From Streptomyces sp. DH24 (GTDB lineage Bacteria > Actinomycetota > Actinomycetes > Streptomycetales > Streptomycetaceae): a stretch of DNA of 64,000 bases. The position numbers were made by a program, and so were the translations under genes. The DNA lies in the NCBI RefSeq assembly GCF_029813775.1, contig NZ_JARVKW010000021.1:60410-124409 (forward strand). Direction: 5' to 3'. This document shows, one piece after another, positions 40,729 to 47,111 of this stretch (its first letter is position 1; each line of letters opens with the position of its first letter). Under the pieces are notes generated by a model. It was not told the DNA's origin. It searched no databases and worked only from the letters and a program-made list of their open reading frames with translations.

Positions 40729-41829
40729 TCAGGACTCCGTCTCCTCCGAGTCATCCTCCGCCAGTCCCTTCTGCAGGACCGGTCCCTCACCGGGAGCGAG
40801 CGAGCTGAGGATCCGCTCCAGATCCTCCATCGAGGCGAACTCGACGGTGATCTTGCCCTTCTTCTGACCCAGGTCGACCTTCACCCGCGTCTCGAAGCGG
40901 TCGGAGAGCCGCGTCGCGAGGTCGCTCAGCGCCGGGGAGACCCGAGCGCCGGCCCTCGGTCCCTTGGCCCGCTGAGGCTTCTGCGGGCGGGACCCCATGA
41001 GGGTCACGATCTCCTCGACGGCCCGCACCGACAGCCCTTCGGCCACGATCCGGTGAGCGAGGCGGTCCTGCTCCTCCGAGTCCTCCACGGACAGCAGCGC
41101 ACGCGCATGACCGGCGGAGAGCACCCCGGCGGCCACCCGACGCTGAACCGACGGAGACAGCTTCAGCAGACGCAGGGTGTTGGAGACCTGCGGGCGGGAA
41201 CGACCGATGCGGTCCGCCAGCTGGTCGTGCGTGCAGTTGAAGTCCCTCAGCAACTGGTCGTAGGCGGCTGCCTCTTCCAGCGGGTTCAGCTGAGCCCGGT
41301 GCAGGTTCTCCAGCAGCGCGTCCAGGAGGAGCTTCTCGTCATCCGTGGCCCGCACGATCGCCGGGATCGCCTCCAGACCGGCCTCACGGCAGGCCCGCCA
41401 GCGACGCTCGCCCATGATGAGCTCGTAGCGCCCGGGCCCCATCTGCCGTACGACGACGGGCTGGAGGAGACCGACCTCCTTGATGGAGGTCACGAGTTCC
41501 TGCAACGCGTCCTCGTCGAAGACCTCACGCGGCTGGCGTGGGTTCGGCGTGATGGCGTCGAGCGGAACCTCGGCGAAGTGCGCGCCCATGGGAGCCGCAG
41601 GCAGCTCCACGCTCGCCGGCGATTCCTCTGTTTCACGTGAAACAGGTAGCTGAGGCAGCGTCGCCACCTTGGCCGCGGCCACGCCACGCTCGGTCGTCAG
41701 AACCGGTACGCCGACGGGCGACGAGGAGGCGGCGCCCCCCGCCGCGGCCGGAGCCACCGTCTTCTCTGTCGGGGCAGCAGGGATCAGCGCGCCAAGACCA
41801 CGGCCCAACCCCCTCCGTCGCTCGCTCAC
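40729..41829 (-). CDS. parB: chromosome-partitioning protein ParB
   Basis: 366 residues. An N-terminal disordered stretch of about 80 residues is followed by I-T-P-N-P-R-Q-P-R and the CTP-binding boxes: G-E-R-R-W-R-A-C and E-N-L-H-R-A-Q-L-N-P-L-E-E. Next comes the helix-turn-helix D-Q-L-A-D-R-I-G-R-S-R-P-Q-V-S-N. The C-terminal dimerisation helix ends the protein. ParB clamps load at parS sites, many of which lie in this window. A perfect parS sits inside the gene's 5' part. The gene overlaps the end of parA by four bases. Confidence 0.97.
   Translation of the reverse strand: MSERRRGLGRGLGALIPAAPTEKTVAPAAAGGAASSSPVGVPVLTTERGVAAAKVATLPQLPVSRETEESPASVELPAAPMGAHFAEVPLDAITPNPRQPREVFDEDALQELVTSIKEVGLLQPVVVRQMGPGRYELIMGERRWRACREAGLEAIPAIVRATDDEKLLLDALLENLHRAQLNPLEEAAAYDQLLRDFNCTHDQLADRIGRSRPQVSNTLRLLKLSPSVQRRVAAGVLSAGHARALLSVEDSEEQDRLAHRIVAEGLSVRAVEEIVTLMGSRPQKPQRAKGPRAGARVSPALSDLATRLSDRFETRVKVDLGQKKGKITVEFASMEDLERILSSLAPGEGPVLQKGLAEDDSEETES
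41630..41643. promoter_or_regulatory. parS: parS site inside parB
   Basis: Perfect core; translated V-S-R-E-T in the disordered N-terminus of ParB (sequence P-V-S-R-E-T-E-E-S). Confidence 0.94.
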
Positions 41830-42899
41830 TGAATCCCCTCCACCAGGTTCGGATCATTCTGTGCGCCGACGTGGGCGTTCGACGCGTCATAGCTGACGCC
41901 GGCGCCCCGTAGCGCGATTTCTCGTGCCGCCTCAAGATAGGACAGGGCACCGCTCGATCCAGGATCGTAAGTCAGTACCGTCTGCCCGTAGCTCGGCGCC
42001 TCGGAGATACGGACGGAGCGCGGGATGCTCGTCCGCAGTACCTCGTCGCCGAAGTGGTTGCGCACCTCGTCCGCGACCTGGGACGCGAGCCGCGTCCGGC
42101 CGTCGTACATGGTGAGCAGGATGGTCGACACATGCAGCGTGGGGTTGAGGTGGCCCCGCACCAAGTCGACGTTGCGTAGCAGTTGCCCCAGGCCCTCCAG
42201 CGCGTAGTACTCGCACTGGATGGGAATGAGAACCTCCTGGCCCGCGACCAACGCGTTGACCGTGAGCAGACCGAGCGAGGGCGGGCAGTCGATGAGGACG
42301 TAGTCCAGCGGCTGCTCGTACGCCTGGATCGCACGCTCCAGCCGGCTCTCCCGCGCCACCAGGGATACCAGCTCGATCTCCGCACCGGCGAGATCGATCG
42401 TGGCAGGGGCGCAGAAGAGTCCCTCGACATCGGGGACCGGCTGAACGACTTCCGAGAGCGGCTTGCTGTCGATCAACACGTCGTAGATGGACGGGACTTC
42501 GGCGTGGTGGTCGATACCCAAGGCAGTGGACGCGTTGCCCTGAGGGTCGAGGTCGATGACCAGGACACGGCCGCCATGCAGAGCCAGCGATGCGGCAAGG
42601 TTGACGGTCGTCGTCGTCTTGCCCACACCGCCCTTCTGGTTGGCGACCACGATGACCCGGGTCTGCTCGGGCCGCGGCAGGCCCTCGCCGGCGCGGCCCA
42701 GAGCCTCCACCGCCAGTTGGGCAGCACGACCGATGGGAGTGTCGTCCATTGGAGGCGGTGTTTCACGTGAAACATCCGCCCCCATCGACTCGGTACGGGG
42801 ACCGGGGACCGGATCGGTCATCGGTCCCGCGATGTTGGCGTCGGACCGCAAGGATTCACTCTCCTCGACTTCAGGCTCGCGATGAACAGAGCCTCCCAT
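41826..42899 (-). CDS. parA: chromosome-partitioning ATPase ParA
   Basis: 357 residues from the ATG giving M-G-G-S-V-H-R-E-P-E-V; the frame is open for another 73 codons, so an upstream start (43118) cannot be fully excluded. The deviant Walker A K-G-G-V-G-K-T-T-T-T is near residue 95, Walker B-type I-D-L-D-P-Q-G-N-A near residue 124, and the D-C-P-P-S-L motif near 206. ParA moves or anchors ParB-parS complexes on the nucleoid during spore formation and growth. The unusually long N-terminus includes a second parS site. parB follows with a four-base overlap. Confidence 0.95.
   Translation of the reverse strand: MGGSVHREPEVEESESLRSDANIAGPMTDPVPGPRTESMGADVSRETPPPMDDTPIGRAAQLAVEALGRAGEGLPRPEQTRVIVVANQKGGVGKTTTTVNLAASLALHGGRVLVIDLDPQGNASTALGIDHHAEVPSIYDVLIDSKPLSEVVQPVPDVEGLFCAPATIDLAGAEIELVSLVARESRLERAIQAYEQPLDYVLIDCPPSLGLLTVNALVAGQEVLIPIQCEYYALEGLGQLLRNVDLVRGHLNPTLHVSTILLTMYDGRTRLASQVADEVRNHFGDEVLRTSIPRSVRISEAPSYGQTVLTYDPGSSGALSYLEAAREIALRGAGVSYDASNAHVGAQNDPNLVEGIQ
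42760..42773. promoter_or_regulatory. parS: parS site inside parA
   Basis: Perfect core; translated V-S-R-E-T in the disordered N-terminus of ParA (D-V-S-R-E-T-P-P-P). Confidence 0.94.
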
Positions 42900-42935
42900 G
42901 CCTTCGGGGTCGCGAACCAGTGAGGCCTGGCGTTC

Positions 42936-42962
42936 TGTGGAGAAATCCACCTCTGTGGACAA
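42936..42962 (-). promoter_or_regulatory. two DnaA boxes in the parA leader
   Basis: On the reverse strand, TTGTCCACA (42954-42962) matches the Streptomyces consensus exactly and TTCTCCACA (42936-42944) differs by one base. They have the same orientation, separated by nine bases, 37-63 bases upstream of the parA start chosen here. Confidence 0.6.
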
Positions 42963-43102
42963 CTCCGTGACCTCCACGGGGGACGGAAGGCCGTCAGAAG
43001 TGGAGTTTTGCTCACGGGATCCGAGGGATCCCAGAGGCTTCCGATCTCGGGGTTCGGCCGCAGCGCGGCCTCGACTGATGATGCCGTGCAACAGTGAGCG
43101 AC

Positions 43103-43116
43103 GTTTCACGTGAAAC
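43103..43116. promoter_or_regulatory. parS: parS site in the parA upstream region
   Basis: Perfect core, between parA and rsmG. If translation began further upstream at 43118, the site would encode F-H-V-K. Confidence 0.93.
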
Positions 43117-43195
43117 ACGATGCACAGCAGCCGAGACCGGATTGCCGCGACACTCCGGATTACATGGGTTTGGCAGCTTGTGTGGAGTAGGGAAG

Positions 43196-43915
43196 TCAGC
43201 CGCGACGGCGGCGCGCACGCCCCGTCCGGGCGGCCTTGGCCCGCTTGGCGGCGAAGCGCACACCGCCCGGACTCTCGCCCACCTCGACCCGCACGACGGT
43301 CGACATCGGATCGACCACGCCCTCACCGACATGAAGGATCGACGTCTCCACCGCACCGAGCTTGCTCAGTGCGGTGGCCGCGCTCTTGAGTTCCTCCTCG
43401 GCGGTGTCACCCTTGAGCGCGAGCATCTCTCCGTACGGGCGCAGCAGCGGGATGCCCCAGGTGGCCAGGCGGTCCAGCGGCGCCACGGCGCGTGCCGTAA
43501 CCACATGGACCGGTGGGAGCTTGCCCATGACCTCCTCGGCACGACCGCGCACGACGGTCACATGGTCCAGGCCGAGCAGTTCCACGACCTCGGTGAGGAA
43601 GTTCGTGCGCCGCAACAACGGCTCCAGGAGCGTGATCTTCAGGTCCTCGCGGACCAGCGCGAGAGGGATTCCGGGCAGGCCGGCACCGGAGCCGACATCG
43701 CACACCGTCACGGCCTCGGGCACGACCTCCGAGAGCACCGCGCAGTTCAGCAGGTGCCGCTCCCACAGGCGGGGCACTTCGCGTGGGCCGATGAGCCCTC
43801 GCTGCACACCTGCCTCGGCGAGCAGCTCCGCGTAGCGGACCGCGTCGGCGTACCGATCGCCGAACACCTCACGCGCCTGCTCGGGAACAGGGGGAAGCTC
43901 CGCTGCCTCCGTCAC
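43196..43915 (-). CDS. rsmG: 16S rRNA (guanine-N7) methyltransferase RsmG
   Basis: 239 residues from a GTG. The SAM-binding motif V-C-D-V-G-S-G-A-G-L-P-G-I-P (near residue 78) and V-V-R-G-R-A-E-E (near residue 118) are RsmG signatures. It methylates N7 of G527 in 16S rRNA; its loss confers low-level streptomycin resistance in other bacteria. The C-terminus ends R-R-R-R-G. It is the usual neighbour of parA. The start of the upstream jag gene lies about 630 bases away on the same strand, with a 122-base spacer. Confidence 0.95.
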   Translation of the reverse strand: MTEAAELPPVPEQAREVFGDRYADAVRYAELLAEAGVQRGLIGPREVPRLWERHLLNCAVLSEVVPEAVTVCDVGSGAGLPGIPLALVREDLKITLLEPLLRRTNFLTEVVELLGLDHVTVVRGRAEEVMGKLPPVHVVTARAVAPLDRLATWGIPLLRPYGEMLALKGDTAEEELKSAATALSKLGAVETSILHVGEGVVDPMSTVVRVEVGESPGGVRFAAKRAKAARTGRARRRRG

Positions 43916-44037
43916 GGGGGACCGTCCTTCCGTACGACGTCGGCGTGGACGCCGACACCAGAACCACCAGAACTATCAGGCTGACAAAGTTCGGCCCCGC
44001 CTGCGCAACAGACGGGGCCGGAGGAACAGGGGACCGT

Positions 44038-44550
44038 TCAGGCGGGAAGCACGACGACGAAGCGCTGCGGCTCCTCGCCCTCGGACTCGCTGCGCAGGCC
44101 GGCGGCCTTGACCGCGTCGTGCACGACCTTGCGCTCGAACGGCGTCATGGGGTCCAGCTTGACGGGCTCGCCGTTGTTCTTGGCGTCGGCGGCGGCCTTG
44201 GCTCCCAGCTCGGAGAGCTCGGCACGCTTACGGGCCCGGTAGCCCCCGATGTCCAGCATCAGCCGGCTGCGGTCACCGGTTTCCCGGTGCACGGCCAGAC
44301 GCGTGAGCTCCTGGAGCGCCTCCAGCACCTCGCCGTCCCGGCCGACCAGCTTCTGCAGGTCACGGCTGCCCGTGTCGCTGATGATCGAGACGGAGGCACG
44401 GTCGGCCTCGACGTCCATGTCGATGTCGCCGTCGAGGTCTGCGATGTCGAGCAGACCCTCCAGGTAGTCCGCCGCGATCTCGCCCTCTTGCTCCAGGCGG
44501 GACAGGGTGTCTGCACCCTCGGCAGCGGCGGAGGTGGTGCCTTCCGTCAC
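44038..44550 (-). CDS. jag: Jag family KH-R3H RNA-binding protein
   Basis: 170 residues from a GTG. A central KH-type domain (S-R-D-L-Q-K-L-V-G-R-D-G-E-V-L near residue 65) is followed by the R3H domain, with D-P-M-T-P-F-E-R-K-V-V-H-D-A near residue 135. The Jag-N domain found in Firmicutes is absent. The gene directly follows yidC by 15 bases, the typical arrangement. The protein binds RNA and, in other bacteria, links to cell-wall elongation; its role here is not known. Confidence 0.94.
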   Translation of the reverse strand: MTEGTTSAAAEGADTLSRLEQEGEIAADYLEGLLDIADLDGDIDMDVEADRASVSIISDTGSRDLQKLVGRDGEVLEALQELTRLAVHRETGDRSRLMLDIGGYRARKRAELSELGAKAAADAKNNGEPVKLDPMTPFERKVVHDAVKAAGLRSESEGEEPQRFVVVLPA

Positions 44551-44565
44551 GGGATGGACTCCTTC

Positions 44566-45828
44566 TTACTTCTTGGACGGGGACTTGGGCCGCTGCGGAC
44601 CCTTGCGCTGACCGGACTGGGCCTTGCTGCGGCCGCCGGATCCGGCCTTCTTCGCGCCGCCGGCGGGGGCGGGCTTGGTGTCCTCGGGGCTCTCGGACTT
44701 GGTCAGCGACGTCTTGGTCTCGGCCTCGGCTGCCACCTTCGCGGCCTGACGCTGGGCCTTGGTCTGCCGCTTGGGCTGCTGACGCCTGGGCGTGGCGCTG
44801 GCCGGCGTACCGTCCTCGGTCTCGGCGACGGCCGTGGCCTCGCTCTTCACGACGCTGCCGTCGGGCTGGGCCGCCAGGCCCGCCTTGCTCAGGCCGTTGA
44901 TGAACTTGCGCTCGAACTCGTTGCGGTCGCGGCCCTTGGCGACGATGGCCTTCACGATGGCGCGCTCGCTGCGGCGGCGGACCTTGCCGTGGTTCGTGAC
45001 GTGCTTGTAGAGGCGGTCCAGGTAGGCGGCCTGGGCCTTGGAACCCGGGGTCGGGTTGTTGTGGATGACGTACATCTGCTGGCCCATGGTCCACAGGTTG
45101 GTGGTCAGCCAGTAGACGAGGACACCGACCGGGAAGTTGATGCCGAAGACGGCGAACATGATCGGGAAGATGTACATCAGCATCTTCTGCTGCTGCATGA
45201 AGGGCGTCTTCACCGTGGTGTCGACGTTCTTCGTCATCAGCTGACGCTGCGTGTAGAACTGCGACAGCGACATCAGGATGATCATGACCGCGGTGACGAT
45301 CCGGACGTCGGTGAGCGAGGAGCCGAGCGCCTCGACCTTCGACGAGCTGTCCGTGAACTTCACCGCCAGCGGGGCACCGACGATGTGCGCCTTCTGCGCG
45401 CTCTCCAGCAGACGCTCGTTGATCACGCCGACGGTGTCGTTCGACGCGATGCTGTTCAGCACGTGGTACAGAGCGAAGAAGAACGGCGACTGCGCCAGGA
45501 TGGGAAGGCACGAGGAGAGCGGGTTGGTGCCCGTCTCCTTGTAGAGCTTCATCATCTCTTCGGACTGGCGCTGTTTGTCGTTCTTGTAGCGCTCCTGGAT
45601 CTTCTTCATCTCCGGCTGGAGCGTCTGCATGGCGCGCGTCGCCTTGATCTGCTTCACGAACAGCGGGATCAGGCAGATGCGGATCAGGATCACCAGGGAC
45701 ACGATCGACAGGCCCCAGGCCCACCCGGAGTCAGCGCCGAAGAGGGCGCCGTACACCTTGTGGAACTGGACGATGACCCAGGAGACCGGTGTCGTGATGA
45801 AGCTGAAGAGGCTGGCAATCGTGTCCAC
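44566..45828 (-). CDS. yidC: membrane protein insertase YidC
   Basis: 420 residues from a GTG (M-D-T-I-A-S-L-F). The five core helices are recognised by the second-helix motif I-R-I-C-L-I-P-L-F-V-K-Q-I-K-A-T-R, with the conserved arginine in the groove region. S-P-F-F-F-A-L-Y-H-V-L and Y-W-L-T-T-N-L-W also occur. A 125-residue charged cytoplasmic tail follows, Lys/Arg/Gln-rich. It inserts membrane proteins with or without Sec. It lies between yidD and jag, with three bases to yidD. Confidence 0.96.
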   Translation of the reverse strand: MDTIASLFSFITTPVSWVIVQFHKVYGALFGADSGWAWGLSIVSLVILIRICLIPLFVKQIKATRAMQTLQPEMKKIQERYKNDKQRQSEEMMKLYKETGTNPLSSCLPILAQSPFFFALYHVLNSIASNDTVGVINERLLESAQKAHIVGAPLAVKFTDSSSKVEALGSSLTDVRIVTAVMIILMSLSQFYTQRQLMTKNVDTTVKTPFMQQQKMLMYIFPIMFAVFGINFPVGVLVYWLTTNLWTMGQQMYVIHNNPTPGSKAQAAYLDRLYKHVTNHGKVRRRSERAIVKAIVAKGRDRNEFERKFINGLSKAGLAAQPDGSVVKSEATAVAETEDGTPASATPRRQQPKRQTKAQRQAAKVAAEAETKTSLTKSESPEDTKPAPAGGAKKAGSGGRSKAQSGQRKGPQRPKSPSKK

Positions 45829-45831
45829 TAA

Positions 45832-46185
45832 TCATGCTCCTTGCGCATGGGACGAGGTCTCTGCGGCCGGGCTCGAGGGAGCCTGCCCCTCGGTGGCCGG
45901 TTCGGCGGCGGAGTGCCCGCCCTTGCGTGCCCGCCAGGCGTCACGCAGCATTTCGTGCCACCGCGGACGCTTGCGCGGCGGAACATGGTCCACCCCGCCG
46001 AGCGACCACGGATTGCACCGCAGGAGGCGCCAGGCGGTGAGGGCCGTTCCCTTGATCGCACCGTGCCGGTCGATGGCCGTGTAGCCGTAGTGGGAACACG
46101 ACGGGTAGTACTTGCAGACCGGCCCCAGCAGCGGACTGATCGTCCACTGGTACAGCTTGATCAGAGCCAGCAGCGGGTACTTCAT
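45832..46185 (-). CDS. yidD: membrane protein insertion efficiency factor YidD
   Basis: 117 residues. The N-terminal signature L-L-A-L-I-K-L-Y-Q-W-T-I-S-P-L-L-G-P-V-C-K-Y-Y-P-S-C-S-H-Y is split here: Y-Q-W-T-I-S-P and C-K-Y-Y-P-S-C-S are both exact. L-R-C-N-P-W-S-L-G-G-V-D-H-V-P follows. YidD supports insertion by YidC. The ATG overlaps the rnpA stop by four bases. The C-terminal 40 residues are extra compared with E. coli. Confidence 0.95.
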   Translation of the reverse strand: MKYPLLALIKLYQWTISPLLGPVCKYYPSCSHYGYTAIDRHGAIKGTALTAWRLLRCNPWSLGGVDHVPPRKRPRWHEMLRDAWRARKGGHSAAEPATEGQAPSSPAAETSSHAQGA

Positions 46186-46553
46186 CGCGCGCCCCCTCCC
46201 AGCAGCCGCTCCACGGCGGCGTCCAGGTCTCGGGCCAGCTGTGCATGGTCAGCGTCACCCGCACCGGGCAGCGCTCGTACGACTACCAGGCTACCGGGGG
46301 GAAACAGGTCGACTCGATCGCGCATCAGATGACGAAGTCTGCGCTTCACCTTGTTGCGCACCACCGCGCCGCCCACGGCCTTGCTCACGACGAAACCCGC
46401 ACGCGTCGGGGGAGCGCTCTCCCCAGGCGCGTGCGGGTCCGTGGCACCGCTACGAAGATGGACGACGAGGCTCGGGCGGCCAGCCCTGCGACCCCGTCGT
46501 ACCGCGGTCGCGAAGTCCTCGCGCCGCCTCAGCCGGTTCTCGGTGGGCAGCAC
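46182..46553 (-). CDS. rnpA: ribonuclease P protein component
   Basis: 123 residues from a GTG. The RnpA signature is clear: L-R-R-R-E-D-F-A near residue 9, G-G-A-V-V-R-N-K-V-K-R-R-L-R-H at about 60, and R-A-L-P-G-A-G near residue 90. The protein binds the RNA subunit of RNase P and supports tRNA 5' maturation. It lies 21 bases after rpmH, as in nearly all bacteria. Confidence 0.96.
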   Translation of the reverse strand: MLPTENRLRRREDFATAVRRGRRAGRPSLVVHLRSGATDPHAPGESAPPTRAGFVVSKAVGGAVVRNKVKRRLRHLMRDRVDLFPPGSLVVVRALPGAGDADHAQLARDLDAAVERLLGGGAR

Positions 46554-46574
46554 GACGTCATGACCTGACCGGGA

Positions 46575-46712
46575 TCAGGCGGACAGACGGGCGCGACCCT
46601 TGCTACGGCGGGACGCGAGAATCGCGCGGCCGGCACGGGTGCGCATACGCAGCCGGAAGCCGTGGGTCTTCGCGCGACGACGGTTGTTCGGCTGGAAGGT
46701 GCGCTTGCTCAC
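46575..46712 (-). CDS. rpmH: 50S ribosomal protein L34
   Basis: 45 residues, too short for many automatic ORF lists. It starts with a GTG and reads M-S-K-R-T-F-Q-P-N-N-R-R-R-A-K-T-H-G-F, then R-T-R-A-G-R-A-I-L-A-S-R-R. The stop is 21 bases before rnpA. L34 binds 23S rRNA near the exit tunnel. It is the first gene of rpmH-rnpA-yidD-yidC-jag-rsmG, transcribed away from dnaA. Confidence 0.98.
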   Translation of the reverse strand: MSKRTFQPNNRRRAKTHGFRLRMRTRAGRAILASRRSKGRARLSA

Positions 46713-46878
46713 TCGGGGGCTCCAGTAAGAAATCGATGTTTTGCGGGTGCCGTCCTGGCTGTCACCGTGCGCCCACGAGTAGCTCGCGTTACGCCCGTGT
46801 GCACCGCTTACCGATCACCCGCGTGATCTGTGCCCATCGGAGGCAGGCGGCAGCAGCCATCGACAACTCGACCTGGTT

Positions 46879-46908
46879 ACGGTACGCGCGGCTACGCCAT
46901 TCGGTCAA
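46879..46908 (-). promoter_or_regulatory. candidate rpmH promoter
   Basis: On the reverse strand, TTGACC (46903-46908), an 18-base spacer and TACCGT (46879-46884). It resembles housekeeping sigma sites and the dnaA promoter candidate. Confidence 0.55.
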
Positions 46909-46929
46909 ACCAAGGGTCACTGCGAGACA

Positions 46930-46950
46930 CTGTCCACAGCCTGGGGACAA
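46930..46950. promoter_or_regulatory. two head-to-head DnaA boxes before dnaA
   Basis: CTGTCCACA (46930-46938) and, on the reverse strand, TTGTCCCCA (46942-46950), separated by three bases. They lie five bases upstream of the dnaA -35 candidate. Such a pair is described in the S. lividans/coelicolor dnaA promoter and fits autorepression. Confidence 0.75.
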
Positions 46951-46954
46951 CAAC

Positions 46955-46984
46955 TTGAACCGTAGCCGCCGCCCTGACTACCGT
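46955..46984 (+). promoter_or_regulatory. candidate dnaA promoter
   Basis: TTGAAC (46955-46960), 18 bases and TACCGT (46979-46984), directly downstream of the DnaA boxes. The same -10 sequence and spacer are seen in the divergent rpmH promoter candidate. Confidence 0.6.
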
Positions 46985-47111
46985 GACTGGACTCCGATTC
47001 GTTCCCTTGTCCCCTGCCCCAGCGGGTTTGCCCCCGCCGACCCTCCCGAATCACATCCCGACCCGTCCCGCGAACCACACGTTCGAGGGACCCCGTGAGA
47101 GAGCGTGCCCT

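Larger units (their letters stand above)
46713..47111. other. 399-base rpmH-dnaA divergent promoter region
   Basis: Non-coding. It contains a leftward promoter candidate for rpmH, two oppositely oriented DnaA boxes and a rightward promoter candidate for dnaA. The dnaA leader is about 120 bases. Confidence 0.8.

Noticed and set aside
42900..43118. 73-codon N-terminal extension of ParA
   Set aside because: It would start on the parS site itself (M-F-H-V-K). The inner ATG gives 357 residues, the length I recall for Streptomyces ParA. It is not fully excluded.
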